43,571 nt of DNA from positions 1-43,571 of the forward strand of contig CANJQJ010000024.1 of the NCBI GenBank assembly GCA_947476425.1, written 5' to 3'. The notes below the pieces were generated by a model. The model worked only from the letters and a program-made list of their open reading frames with translations, did no database searches and was not told the DNA's origin. The position numbers and the translations under genes were made by a program. Below, piece by piece: positions 34,278 to 43,430 of this stretch. This DNA is from Sphingomonadaceae bacterium. GTDB taxonomy: Bacteria > Pseudomonadota > Alphaproteobacteria > Sphingomonadales > Sphingomonadaceae. Numbering within the stretch: the stretch's first letter is position 1; every line of letters starts with the position of its first letter.

Positions 34278-34751
34278 CTACTCGACGAGTTGCACGTTCA
34301 ACCGCGTCAGTCGCAGTTTGTAGATCCGCCAGCGACCGCCGACCTTGCGGTAGGTCTCGCGATAATGGCCGAGGCCATGGAGTGAACGAAACGGCACGCC
34401 GCTCGCGCTGTAGAGATTATCCTCCATGGCCCAGAGCACGGACGCCTCGTCCTCCGAGTTGAAGTCGATGATCGGCGAATGCACCTGATGGCAGGTTCGA
34501 AAATCCGCCACCGAATCGAGGATAAATTTCGCGATTGCAGCCGCGCCATCGACCTTGCCCTCGGAAAGCGGGCGATCGAATTCCCCGGTCGCCGAATCCC
34601 GCACGCTGAGCGCTTCGGTCGAATCCAGAGAAGCATCCTCGGTGAATACCCCGGCCAGTCCGGCGTGGTCCTTCATGTCGAGGCCGAGGCAGTATCGCGC
34701 CTTGGTTTCCTTGATTTCCTCACGCGCGAGCAAGCGCTCCACATCGTTCAT
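34278..34751 (-). CDS. SnoaL-like / NTF2-fold family protein (third)
   Basis: A 157-residue protein with the SnoaL_4 pattern: helix ERLLAREEIKETKARYCLGL, acidic FTEDASLDSTEA, CHQVHSPIIDFNSEDEASV, and a final YRKVGGRWRIYKLRLTRLN. The RxxYRKVGGRWRI type of ending matches NTF2-fold enzymes of ring-compound metabolism. The ATG at 34751 is preferred over 34754 since GGAGG is 6 bases upstream. It converges on the DsbA-family gene. Role unknown. Confidence 0.82.
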   Translation of the reverse strand: MNDVERLLAREEIKETKARYCLGLDMKDHAGLAGVFTEDASLDSTEALSVRDSATGEFDRPLSEGKVDGAAAIAKFILDSVADFRTCHQVHSPIIDFNSEDEASVLWAMEDNLYSASGVPFRSLHGLGHYRETYRKVGGRWRIYKLRLTRLNVQLVE

Positions 34752-35025
34752 CATCCGCCTCCATCCCAGGATTTCGTTGCTTTTCGGTCCTTGTTCCGAA
34801 TGCTAGCAGGCCGTCGCGAGGCCGTCGATATTCTCTCGAATTTCGGAGCGCACGTCAGGTTTTGCGTTTTTCGTCCGGATCACCTATAGAGGCACCGCTG
34901 ACGTCGCCTGCGACGGATACTGGGCCGATCTATGGTCCCCTTTGTCCCTTTCTAGCCTCACCGAAGCCGGGATGCATCGCTGTTGGTGTATGCCCGTCAT
35001 GCATATTGGGCCAAAGGATACCCAT
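34752..35025. other. Intergenic region upstream of the cold-shock gene
   Basis: These 274 bases separate two divergent genes, a SnoaL-like protein and a cold-shock protein. The right part is a long leader typical of csp genes, ending in AAGGA 8 bases before the ATG. I see no gene; short open frames across it are not supported. Confidence 0.6.
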
Positions 35026-35232
35026 ATGATTACCGGAACCGTTAAGTTTTTCAATGCCGACAAGGGCTATGGCTTCATTGCTCCCGAGACCGGTGGCGAC
35101 GACGCGTTCGTCCACATCTCGGCAGTCGAGCGCGCTGGAATGCGCACCCTCGACAAGGATCAGCGCGTTTCCTACGAGCTCGAGACCGATCGTCGTGGCA
35201 AGACTTCCGCAGTAAACCTGCAGTCTGCCTAA
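35026..35232 (+). CDS. Cold-shock protein (CspA family)
   Basis: A 68-residue single cold-shock domain. RNA-binding motif RNP1 is in NADKGYGFIAP and RNP2 in DAFVHISAVE. It binds single-stranded RNA and DNA and melts RNA structure. The ATG at 35026 gives the standard length; the frame upstream is leader sequence. It is followed by a strong terminator and then by DUF6481, a frequent neighbour. Confidence 0.97.
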   Translation: MITGTVKFFNADKGYGFIAPETGGDDAFVHISAVERAGMRTLDKDQRVSYELETDRRGKTSAVNLQSA

Positions 35233-35246
35233 GACCGACCTGTGAC

Positions 35247-35278
35247 GGTGCGGGCATTCCTGACGGGATGTCCGCACC
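35247..35278 (+). terminator. Rho-independent terminator of the cold-shock gene
   Basis: GGTGCGGGCAT (35247-35257) pairs with ATGTCCGCACC (35268-35278) with one G-T pair and a 10-base loop, followed by TTTGCTTT. It lies 14 bases after the csp stop. Confidence 0.75.
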
Positions 35279-35320
35279 TTTGCTTTATAGCGCATCTCGC
35301 GCCGGAGAATTTCGCCTAAT

Positions 35321-35662
35321 ATGACTTCCTACAAGAATCCGACTTTCGAGGAGCGCGTCGCGCTCGCCCAGCAGGCGAAGCAGAAGGCACTCGACAAGTT
35401 GCGTGCCAAGCCGCCCGTCGATGAAGCCGTTCTTGCGGAACGCCTCGCTGCCCGGCTCGCACGCGAAGCCGCCGAGGCCGAAGCACGGGCCGCCAAGCGC
35501 GCCGCGATCGAACAGGCCAAGGCCGACAAGAAGGCGCAGGCGCTTGAGGCCAAGGCCGTCGCCGAAGCCGCCGCTGCAGTTCCTGTGTTGACCGAAGCCG
35601 AGAAGAAGGCCGCACGCGATGCGCGATATGCCGCTCGCAAGAACCGGACTTCGGGGCGATAA
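35321..35662 (+). CDS. DUF6481 family protein
   Basis: A 113-residue, highly charged protein made almost entirely of Ala, Glu, Lys and Arg. It begins MTSYKNPTFEERVALAQQAK and continues as a long single helix or coiled coil (about 15-85). The opening and composition fit DUF6481, found in sphingomonads and relatives, often near cold-shock genes. A nucleic acid or ribosome association is plausible from the charge, but unproven. Confidence 0.82.
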   Translation: MTSYKNPTFEERVALAQQAKQKALDKLRAKPPVDEAVLAERLAARLAREAAEAEARAAKRAAIEQAKADKKAQALEAKAVAEAAAAVPVLTEAEKKAARDARYAARKNRTSGR

Positions 35663-35762
35663 GCCTCACGGTGCGCGTCATCGCAGAATCCATGGTAGAG
35701 CCGCTGCCAAGCGTGTAGAGCCTCGCGCCTGACGCGCGGGGTGGAGAGCGGCCGGCGATATC

Positions 35763-36260
35763 ATGACGAGTTCGGGTCTCGAGGCTGTTTTTCTGGCGAA
35801 TCGCGAGCGATTGCTGCGCTTTCTGGTCGCGCATGGCGCGGGCGATGCTGCGGAAGATCTCCTCCACGAGCTCTGGCTGAAGCTCACCGCGACCCAGACC
35901 GGGCCCATCGCGCAGCCGATTTCCTATCTTTATCGTGCGGCCAACAATCTCATGCTCGATCGCTATCGCTCGACGCAGCAAGCGTCGAAACGCGAATCGG
36001 ACTGGACCGAGATAGTCTCCGACCCGCCGCCATCGGGCGAGCGAGTGCTGATCGCACGCCAGCAGTTCGAACTGGCGCAATCGACCCTCGACGAACTGGG
36101 CGCACGTGCCGCCACGGTCTTCCTGCGCCATCGTATCGACGGCATCGCCCAGCGCGATATCGCGAGCGAATTGGGCGTGAGCCTGAGCACCGTCGAAAGC
36201 GACCTTCGGCGCGCCTACCGCGCAATGATCGACCTCAGGAGGCATTTCGATGAGGTTTGA
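35763..36260 (+). CDS. ECF sigma factor, FecI-type (second system)
   Basis: A 165-residue sigma factor. Region 2 has GDAAEDLLHELWLKL and YLYRAANNLMLDRYRS; region 4 has LDELGARAATVFLRHRIDGI and QRDIASELGVSLSTVESD. It is the first gene of a second sigma/FecR/TonB receptor set, with FecR starting 39 bases later. Sequence differs clearly from the first sigma factor, so the two systems probably respond to different signals. Confidence 0.92.
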   Translation: MTSSGLEAVFLANRERLLRFLVAHGAGDAAEDLLHELWLKLTATQTGPIAQPISYLYRAANNLMLDRYRSTQQASKRESDWTEIVSDPPPSGERVLIARQQFELAQSTLDELGARAATVFLRHRIDGIAQRDIASELGVSLSTVESDLRRAYRAMIDLRRHFDEV

Positions 36261-36299
36261 ACCCGACGATTCCGTCCTGGTATCGAGAAGGACGAACCG

Positions 36300-37205
36300 A
36301 TGATGGAAGACCAGGCAATCGACTGGGTGATCCGCCTGCGCGATCCCGCGTTCGACGATTGGGAGACGTTCGAGGATTGGCTCACGGCGGATCCCGCGCA
36401 TGCCGATATCTATCATGCCATGGCTCTCGCTGATGAGGGCGTGCCGGAAATGCTGGTCGCGCCGCAGGCGCCCGCCACGCCTGCCAAAGTGCGTTCCAGC
36501 CGTCGGGTCTGGCTCGGTGCCGCATTGGCGGCCTCGATCGCAGCGGTGGTCGGCTACGGCATGATCGGTGCGCCGCACTCCTCGCCCTACCAGATCGAAA
36601 CCGCCCCCGGCGTCCGGCGGCTGGTCGCGCTGGAGGATGGCTCCAGCATCACGCTAAACGGGGGCACGCGGCTGACGCTCGATCGCAAGAATGATCGCAT
36701 CGCGACGCTGGATCGCGGCGAGGCGCTGTTTGCCGTGGTCCATGACACATCGCGACCGTTTCGCGTCACCGTCGGTGCGGCCACGATCGTCGATGTCGGC
36801 ACGCGCTTCAACGTGGTCCGCGCCGGAACCGAGACTCGGGTCGCGGTGAGCGAAGGCGCCGTGGTCTATAATCCGGACTCCGAGGCAGTGCGGCTCAATG
36901 TGGGTCGCAGGCTGAAGGCGGTCGATCGCGATCCCACCATCATGTTGGGCGATATCGCCCCCGTCGCGGTCGCCGGATGGAAAAACGGTCGCCTCGTCTA
37001 CGACGGCCAGCCCATGCGCGAAGTCGCCGCCGATCTCGCACGCTATTATGGCCAGCCCATACGCGTATCGCCCAGCATATCTTCGCGCCCGTATCATGGC
37101 GTGCTGAGCCTTGAGGCCGACGGCAATCTTGCACGGCTCGGCGGCGTCCTCGACGCCCGGATCGAGCGCGACGGGCCGGGCTGGTCGCTTTCGGGCCGCG
37201 AATGA
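36300..37205 (+). CDS. FecR-family anti-sigma factor (second system)
   Basis: A 301-residue membrane protein. The sigma-binding N-terminus has AIDWVIRLRDPAFDDWETFE and LTADPAHADIYHAMA. One membrane segment lies near 67-84 (WLGAALAASIAAVVGYGMI). The periplasmic FecR domain has RRLVALEDGSSITLNGGTRL and VGTRFNVVRAGTE. GAAGGA precedes the ATG ATG start. Its stop overlaps the receptor start by 4 bases (ATGA), a tighter join than in the first system. Confidence 0.92.
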   Translation: MMEDQAIDWVIRLRDPAFDDWETFEDWLTADPAHADIYHAMALADEGVPEMLVAPQAPATPAKVRSSRRVWLGAALAASIAAVVGYGMIGAPHSSPYQIETAPGVRRLVALEDGSSITLNGGTRLTLDRKNDRIATLDRGEALFAVVHDTSRPFRVTVGAATIVDVGTRFNVVRAGTETRVAVSEGAVVYNPDSEAVRLNVGRRLKAVDRDPTIMLGDIAPVAVAGWKNGRLVYDGQPMREVAADLARYYGQPIRVSPSISSRPYHGVLSLEADGNLARLGGVLDARIERDGPGWSLSGRE

Positions 37206-39550
37206 TCCGCCTCCGCCACCTCGTCCTGATCAGCCTCCTTTCGACCGCTTCGGCACAGGCAGCGGAACGGCTGACACTCGACCTGCCGGCAGGAAGGCTC
37301 GGCGATGCAGTGGCCGCACTTGGCCAGCAGGCCGATATCAGCGTCAGCGTCGCTAGCGGTGCATTGTGGGAACGGCGCGTGCCCGCAACGCGAGGTCGCA
37401 TGTCCGTGGACGGTGCGCTCCGAAGGCTGCTGCGCGGGAGCGGTGCGCAGGCGATTTCGCTCGACAAGCGAAGCTGGCGGATAGCGCTGGCCGAACCGGA
37501 GCGCCGACGGCAGCGCGTGGCGATCGCAGCGGCGACGGCATCGGACGAACCACCAATCATCGTCACCGCGAGCAAGCGCGACACGCGGCTCGGCGAGTTT
37601 GCGGGCGCGGTCAACATCCTCGACGGCACCGATCTCACCTTCGGCGGCGAGCAAGGCATGGACTCGGTCCTATCCCGGCTCGCGAGCCTGTCGTCGACTC
37701 ATCTCGGATCAGGGCGCAACAAGCTCTTCATCCGCGGCATCGCCGATTCCAGCTTCACCGGACCAACCCAAGCGACCGTCGGCCAGTATCTCGGCGACAT
37801 GCGGCTGACCTATAACGCGCCCGATCCAGACCTGCGCCTTTACGACATCCAGTCGGTGGAGGTGCTGGAAGGACCACAGGGTACGCTCTACGGCGCGGGA
37901 TCGTTGGGTGGTATCATCCGCATCGTCGCCAATGCGCCACGCCTCGACGAGACCAGCGCCGCAATTTCGGGCGGACTGTCGGCGACCCAACATGGCGATC
38001 CCGGCGGCGATCTCGGCGGCACGATCAACCTGCCGCTCGTCGATGATCATGTCGGGCTCCGCCTCGTCGGCTACGGCATCCGCGAGGGCGGATATATCGA
38101 CGACATCGTTCGCGCGAAAAAGGACATCAACCGCAATCGCATCGCTGGCGGACGCGCGTCCCTGCGGCTCGATCCGGGCGACGGATGGACGATCGACCTT
38201 GGCGGCGTGCTGCAGGACAATCACGGGCGCGACAGCCAATATGCCGATCGCGGGCTGCCGCCCCTCACCCGTGCCAGCCATACCGACGGCGGTTTCGATG
38301 CCGATTATCGGCTTGGCGAAATCGTCATCGAAAAGCAGTGGGATGGCATTTCCTTCCGCTCCTCGACCGGACTCGTCCGCCAGCATCTCGACGAGCGCTA
38401 CGACGCCACGCCCCCCGATGGACCGGACCAGAGCTTCGTCCAGCGTAATGACACCCGCATGTTCGCGACAGAGGCCAGGCTGTGGCGCCCGACCAGCAAC
38501 GGCTTCGGCTGGGTGCTGGGCGCAAGCCATATTCGCAATCGCACCACGCTTGGACGTGGGCTCGGGCCGCCCGGCTTGCCCGCGCCACTGACCGGCGTGA
38601 CCAATCGCATCAGCGAGACGACGCTCTACGGCGAAGCGAGCTTCGCGCCCCTTCCCGGCCTGACGCTGACCGCAGGCGGACGATACACCCACGCCAAACT
38701 TGCCGGCGCGGGGGAGAATGTTTCGGCGGCGCTGGCGCTCGCTGGCGCAGCCGTCACCGCAGGCCGGAACGAGGATAGCCTGCTTCCTTCGGCATCCGTG
38801 TCGGTGATGCCGTTTGCGGGGCTGCTGCTCTATGCGCGCTTCGAACAAGGATTTCGCCCGGGCGGGCTCGCGATCGAGGGACCGTTTGTCCGCCGTTTCC
38901 GCAATGACAATGTCCGGACGATGGAAAGCGGCTTTCGCTACGGCCAGCGCGGGCGTGACCGCTTCGATCTGGCGGCCAGCCTCTCCTACACGCGCTGGAA
39001 CGACATACAGGCGGACTTCATCGACGGCGGCGGCCTTCCGAGTACCGATAATATCGGCGACGGCCGGATATGGTCGCTCAGCGCCTCGGCCGGCTGGCGG
39101 CCATTGCCCGGCCTGAGCCTCGACACGGCGTTCGCATTCAACGACGGCCGCGTGACGCATCCAACCCCGGCCTTCATCGCTGCAATCGCAAGCGACCACG
39201 TCGCGCACATCCCCAACGTCGCGCGCTTCACGGCCCGGGTTGGTGCGGACTATCACGCGATAGTGGGCGACGGCCTCGAACTGCGCATCAATGGTTGGGC
39301 GCGCTATATCGGTAAATCCCGGCTTGGCGTCGGCCCTGTGCTCGGCGAAGACCAGGGCGACTATCTGGATAGCGCACTTACCGTACGTATCGGGCGTCCC
39401 GATCTCGGCCTGACGATCGGCCTCACCAATCTCGGCGATGAAATCGGCAACCGCTTCGCGCTTGGCACCCCTTTCGTCACGGGTGGCGCTGGCCACATCA
39501 CCCCCTTGCGCCCCCGTACGATCCGTATCGGCCTGGATCGAGCATTCTAG
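37202..39550 (+). CDS. TonB-dependent receptor with STN signalling domain (second system)
   Basis: A 782-residue outer-membrane receptor. Signal peptide 1-20 (SLLSTASAQA), STN domain about 21-97 (LTLDLPAGRLGDAVAALGQQ), plug with IIVTASKRDTRLGEF, NKLFIRGIADSSFTG and VEVLEGPQGTLYGAGSLGG, and barrel ending TIRIGLDRAF. Plug segments QATVGQYLGDMRLTYNAPDP and the equivalent in the first receptor are clearly related, so the receptors are paralogs. It is followed after 119 bases by an autotransporter gene. Ligand unknown. Confidence 0.93.
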   Translation: MIRLRHLVLISLLSTASAQAAERLTLDLPAGRLGDAVAALGQQADISVSVASGALWERRVPATRGRMSVDGALRRLLRGSGAQAISLDKRSWRIALAEPERRRQRVAIAAATASDEPPIIVTASKRDTRLGEFAGAVNILDGTDLTFGGEQGMDSVLSRLASLSSTHLGSGRNKLFIRGIADSSFTGPTQATVGQYLGDMRLTYNAPDPDLRLYDIQSVEVLEGPQGTLYGAGSLGGIIRIVANAPRLDETSAAISGGLSATQHGDPGGDLGGTINLPLVDDHVGLRLVGYGIREGGYIDDIVRAKKDINRNRIAGGRASLRLDPGDGWTIDLGGVLQDNHGRDSQYADRGLPPLTRASHTDGGFDADYRLGEIVIEKQWDGISFRSSTGLVRQHLDERYDATPPDGPDQSFVQRNDTRMFATEARLWRPTSNGFGWVLGASHIRNRTTLGRGLGPPGLPAPLTGVTNRISETTLYGEASFAPLPGLTLTAGGRYTHAKLAGAGENVSAALALAGAAVTAGRNEDSLLPSASVSVMPFAGLLLYARFEQGFRPGGLAIEGPFVRRFRNDNVRTMESGFRYGQRGRDRFDLAASLSYTRWNDIQADFIDGGGLPSTDNIGDGRIWSLSASAGWRPLPGLSLDTAFAFNDGRVTHPTPAFIAAIASDHVAHIPNVARFTARVGADYHAIVGDGLELRINGWARYIGKSRLGVGPVLGEDQGDYLDSALTVRIGRPDLGLTIGLTNLGDEIGNRFALGTPFVTGGAGHITPLRPRTIRIGLDRAF

Positions 39551-39669
39551 CGCCCTCAGAAATTTTCCACCCCGTTCCAAGGCTGCGCCCGATCGGCCCC
39601 GTCCTGTTGGCAACGGGAAAGGTGATCGCCGCCGAGCACATCTTCCCGAGCCACAGGGAAGGACCATCC

Positions 39670-42600
39670 ATGCGAACACTCACCACCTCGACCTGCATCG
39701 CCGCCATTGCAGTCGCATCGATCGCAATATCCGTCCGTGCGGAAACCAATACGGGCACGATCGCGATCAGCAACACCAACGGCGCAGTCGGCATGACTGC
39801 TGCGGCAGGCGCCAGCGGCACGATCGTCAACAGCGCGACGGGCAAGATCATCGTCGATGAAACCTACACGCCCACGGACAGCGATAATGACGGCGATCTC
39901 GACGGCCCGTTCGCGACCGGCTCCAATCGGTTCGGCATCAGGACCGCAGGCGCCTTTACGGGCGACGTCACCAATAATGGCGCGATCACGATCGAAGGCA
40001 ATGACAGCGCCGGTATCGCATTCGGCGGCCCCTTGACCGGCAAGCTCACCACCGACGGCACGATCACCGTCACGGGCGATCGCTCGATCGGCGTCAGGAC
40101 CGGCGACATGACTGGCCCCGTGCGGATCGCTGGCACGATCAGCGCCAAGGGCAAGGATGCGATGGCGGCCTCGATCGAGGGCAATATCAACGGACCGCTT
40201 GTCGTCCAGGGCAGCCTTACCGCAACTGGCTATCGCAGCACCACGCCCCCCGCCGACACGTCCAAGCTCGACGCCGACGATCTCCTCCAGGGCGGCCCGG
40301 CGCTCAGTATCGCCGGCGATGTTTCAGGCGGGATTATCCTCGCGATTCCTCCGAAGGACACCAGCTCGACCGATAATGACGAGGATCATGACGGGATCGA
40401 CGATTCCAAGGAGGGTTCGGCAGCAGTCACCTCGCTCGGCTCTGCGCCTGCCGTCCGGATCGGCGGGACGAGCGGATCCGTGACGATCGGCGCAGTCGCG
40501 GGCAACGGCAATGGGCATGGCCTCGTCATCGACGGTACCGTGCTCGGCGCGGGCACCTATGCCGGGATCGACGGCAACGGAATTATGATCGGCGGGCTCG
40601 GCGGAACGGTGGCCATTGCCGGGGGGATTACCATCAACGGCAAGGTCCAGGCGACCTCGAACGGCGCCAACGCGACCGCGATCCGGATCGGCAATGGCGC
40701 GACGGTCCCAGAAATCCGCAATGCAGGCACGATTGATGCTGCGGGCGGAAGCGCGGCCGCCATCGCGATCGATGCGGGCGCCAATATTCTCGCGATCCGG
40801 AACAGCGGCCAGATCAGCGCAACTGCCTCGGCCTCAAGCGGCAGCGCCATCGCGATCGTCGACCATGGCGGGCTGGTGACAGCCATCGACAATAGCGGCG
40901 CAATCAGCGGCAAGACGGCGATCGATCTTTCCGCCAACAGCAGCGGCACCACAATCCGCCAGACCGTCGTAGCGAGCGGCATTGCTGCCCCCTCGATCAA
41001 GGGCGACATCCTGTTCGGCAGCGGCAGCGACCTGCTCGACATCGCCGACGGCGGCATGACTGGCGCTGCGAAGTTCGGTGCCGGTGCCAACCGCTTCGCG
41101 CTGTCGGGTGACGCCACCTATGCCGGAGCGGCGCAGTTCGGCGCCGGCGATGACACGCTGACCCTGGCGGGAAGCTCGACTTTCACCGGCGGCGCCGATT
41201 TCGGCGGCGGCACGGACTCGCTGACCTTGACGGGCACTTCCCACTTCACGGGAACCCTCGCCAACAGCGCAGGTCTCGCCGTCGCCCTGACCGGCGGCAC
41301 GCTCGATCTCGACAAGGGCACGATCGCCCTGCGCTCGCTGGCCGTGGGCGCACAGGGCGTGCTTGGCGTCACCCTCGACGCTTCCAACCATAGCAGCACC
41401 ATCTTCCAGGTAAGCGGCGATGCAAGCTTCGTCGCCGGATCGAAGGTTGCATTGAAGCTCACCGGGGTTATCGGCGCCGAGGGCCGCTACACCTTCCTCC
41501 AGGCCGGAACGATCACCGGGGGCAGCGCGCTGGGCGCATCGAATACAGTGCTGCCCTTCCTGTTCAAGAGCGGCATCGTCGCCACCACGCCGACCACGCT
41601 CGCGATCGACATCACCCGCAAGACTGCGGCCGAACTCGGCCTCAATCGCTCGCAGGCCAGCGCCTATAATGCGATCTACCAGGCCCTCGGCAAGGACGTG
41701 AAGGTGGCGGGGGTCTTCCTCGACATCGCTGACGGCGATCGCTTTCGCAAGCAGCTGCGCCAGATGCTGCCCGATCACGCCGGCGGCGCGTTCGAAGCGG
41801 TAACGATGGGATCGCGTGCCACGGCAAGCTTCCTCGCCGATCCGAACGCGCCCTTCGCTGACCAGGGCCGCTGGGGCTACTGGATCCAGCAAGTCGGTGT
41901 CGGCACTTCCAAGAGCCTTGGCGACACCGCCTCCTACGATGTCTACGGCTGGGGCATCTCGACCGGTGCGGAGATAAAGTCGCGCTTCGGCGGCTTCGGC
42001 GTGTCGCTTGCCTATCTCTACGACAGCGATGCCGACGGCGGCACCGATAACAAGGTCGATGCCAACCAATATGAAGCCGCGCTCTACTGGCGCGGTTCAT
42101 GGGGGCCGCTCTCCGCCCATGCACGCGGATCGATTGCGCAGGTCGATTTCAAGGGCACGCGCAAATTCGAAGGAAGCATCGGCACCGAAAATGTCGAGCG
42201 TATCGCCAAGGGATCATGGAACGGACGGATGGTTTCGGCCGCCGCCGGGGTGTCGTATGAGCTCTATTTCGGTCCGTTCAGCCTGCGCCCGGCCGCCGCA
42301 GTCGATTACTACAAGCTCCGCGAGGGCGGCTATAGCGAGACCGGCGGAGGCGACGCCTTCAACCTGACGGTCGACAGCCGTACCAGCGACGAACTGGCGC
42401 TATCGGGCACGATCGCGGCGGGGATCGAATTTGGCGGCGCGGACAAGGACAGCGGCTGGGTACGAATCGAGGCCGAGGCAGGCCGTCGCGAGCTCGTCGG
42501 CGGATCGCTCGGTTCGACCACCGCGCACTTCACCGGCGGATCGAACTTCACGCTGCTCCCCGAGGAGCGCACCAGCGGCTGGGTCGGCAAGCTCCGCGCG

Positions 42601-42705
42601 GTGGGTGGCGGAAACGGCTTCAGGATCGGCGGCGAGGCGAGCGCCGAACAGCAACAGGGCCGGGCCGCCCTCGCGCTCAGGGCGAACCTGATGGTAGGTT
42701 TCTGA
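39670..42705 (+). CDS. Autotransporter (type Va) with long passenger domain
   Basis: A 1011-residue secreted protein. Signal peptide about 1-26 (cut after VRA); passenger about 27-730, rich in Gly, Ala, Thr and Ser with many beta-helix-like steps such as AGTIDAAGGSAAAIAID and ADFGGGTDSLTLTG. Two acidic loops, DSDNDGDLDG (near 69) and DNDEDHDGIDD (near 236), resemble calcium-binding loops. The last 280 residues form the autotransporter beta-barrel, beginning GRWGYWIQQVGVG and ending in LRANLMVGF with the terminal Phe needed for outer-membrane insertion. The ATG at 39670 follows GGGAAGGA; the frame upstream is not used. It follows the second receptor and may be controlled by the same sigma factor. 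No protease or esterase motif is seen. Confidence 0.9.
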   Translation: MRTLTTSTCIAAIAVASIAISVRAETNTGTIAISNTNGAVGMTAAAGASGTIVNSATGKIIVDETYTPTDSDNDGDLDGPFATGSNRFGIRTAGAFTGDVTNNGAITIEGNDSAGIAFGGPLTGKLTTDGTITVTGDRSIGVRTGDMTGPVRIAGTISAKGKDAMAASIEGNINGPLVVQGSLTATGYRSTTPPADTSKLDADDLLQGGPALSIAGDVSGGIILAIPPKDTSSTDNDEDHDGIDDSKEGSAAVTSLGSAPAVRIGGTSGSVTIGAVAGNGNGHGLVIDGTVLGAGTYAGIDGNGIMIGGLGGTVAIAGGITINGKVQATSNGANATAIRIGNGATVPEIRNAGTIDAAGGSAAAIAIDAGANILAIRNSGQISATASASSGSAIAIVDHGGLVTAIDNSGAISGKTAIDLSANSSGTTIRQTVVASGIAAPSIKGDILFGSGSDLLDIADGGMTGAAKFGAGANRFALSGDATYAGAAQFGAGDDTLTLAGSSTFTGGADFGGGTDSLTLTGTSHFTGTLANSAGLAVALTGGTLDLDKGTIALRSLAVGAQGVLGVTLDASNHSSTIFQVSGDASFVAGSKVALKLTGVIGAEGRYTFLQAGTITGGSALGASNTVLPFLFKSGIVATTPTTLAIDITRKTAAELGLNRSQASAYNAIYQALGKDVKVAGVFLDIADGDRFRKQLRQMLPDHAGGAFEAVTMGSRATASFLADPNAPFADQGRWGYWIQQVGVGTSKSLGDTASYDVYGWGISTGAEIKSRFGGFGVSLAYLYDSDADGGTDNKVDANQYEAALYWRGSWGPLSAHARGSIAQVDFKGTRKFEGSIGTENVERIAKGSWNGRMVSAAAGVSYELYFGPFSLRPAAAVDYYKLREGGYSETGGGDAFNLTVDSRTSDELALSGTIAAGIEFGGADKDSGWVRIEAEAGRRELVGGSLGSTTAHFTGGSNFTLLPEERTSGWVGKLRAVGGGNGFRIGGEASAEQQQGRAALALRANLMVGF

Positions 42706-42706
42706 A

Positions 42707-42734
42707 CGTCATCCCGACCTTCGTCGGGATGACG
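42707..42734. terminator. Perfect 12-base palindrome between convergent genes; shares a core with 14121
   Basis: CGTCATCCCGAC (42707-42718) and GTCGGGATGACG (42723-42734) form a 12-base stem with a CTTC loop, starting 2 bases after the autotransporter stop and ending 2 bases before the stop of the ModE-like gene. The position suggests a bidirectional terminator. The core ATCCCGAC/GTCGGGAT recurs at 14121-14141, so it is also a dispersed repeat. Confidence 0.75.
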
Positions 42735-42735
42735 C

Positions 42736-43113
42736 TCAACCCTGCGCTGGCTTCGGTTCGGGAAGTACCGCGGCGACCAATGCAGTCAGCTCTTCGCCTG
42801 CGGCAGCATCGGCAACCCTCTCCTGCAACGCTCGATATTGCGCGAGCACGATGATGCCGAGTGGGGTCAGCCGTGCTCCGCCGCCATGGCTACCACCGGC
42901 CGCAGTCTGCACCAGCGGCTCGCGCCAGCATCGATTCATCGCATCGACAAGCAGCCAGGTCCGCCGATAGCTCATCCCCATCGCGCGCCCCGCTGCCGAT
43001 ATCGATCCCTCATGTTCGATTGCCGCCAGCAGGTCGGCCTTGCCCGGCCCCATGGCGATCTCGTCACCGCTGTAAAAGCGTATCTTTATGCTAAGCGGGG
43101 AAGGGGTTTTCAT
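42736..43113 (-). CDS. ModE-like winged helix-turn-helix regulator
   Basis: A 125-residue DNA-binding protein. The domain KADLLAAIEHEGSISAAGRA, then GMSYRRTWLLVDAMN is the N-terminal winged helix of ModE/LysR type, and a second element GGGARLTPLG follows. There is no TOBE molybdate-binding domain, so it is a ModE-N protein whose signal is unclear. A run of five G lies just before the start at 43113. A link to the molybdoenzyme at 2.4 kb is possible but distant. Confidence 0.88.
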   Translation of the reverse strand: MKTPSPLSIKIRFYSGDEIAMGPGKADLLAAIEHEGSISAAGRAMGMSYRRTWLLVDAMNRCWREPLVQTAAGGSHGGGARLTPLGIIVLAQYRALQERVADAAAGEELTALVAAVLPEPKPAQG

Positions 43114-43162
43114 CCCCCAACTGATATCCCCCTTCACCACACCGGATCAACCCGGCCCGGCG

Positions 43163-43430
43163 CTATGGCGTGGAATCCGATGCCGGGGGCCGCATGATCC
43201 GATGAATATCGACGTGTCGCCATTCAGGCCTTTTGCCGAGACGGGCATTGAACAGCATGTTGAAGCTGAACGGATCGCGGGATGCCGATGTCAACGGCTC
43301 GCCGTAGAGGCTGCGCATCGCCGGGCTTTCATAACCCATCAGCCCCAACAGCGTCGGGAAGATCTGGTAATGGCTGGACCGGTCATGATTTTCGGCAAGG
43401 TGCCGTTTCCAATCCAGGGTGTGGACGCTA
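43163..43430 (-). pseudogene. C-terminal fragment of a sulfatase-superfamily protein, cut by an insertion sequence
   Basis: About 89 residues remain in frame, including NHDRSSHYQIFPTLLGLMGY, which is a C-terminal feature of phosphoethanolamine transferases and other sulfatase-fold enzymes. The N-terminal part (several hundred residues with the active-site Thr or Ser) is absent because IS-like sequence starts at about 43431. The reading frame continues a little into the IS by chance. The intact gene probably modified lipid A or another envelope lipid; this is an inference from the fragment only. Confidence 0.7.

Noticed and set aside
37709-39679. A 656-codon open frame on the minus strand opposite the second TonB receptor
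   Set aside because: The receptor on the plus strand has clear family motifs throughout. The opposite frame is open only because of the GC-rich third positions and shows no domain.
40834-42069. A 411-codon minus-strand frame opposite the autotransporter
   Set aside because: Composition (Gly, Ala, Arg, Asp) mirrors the repeat-rich passenger on the other strand, and no domain is visible.
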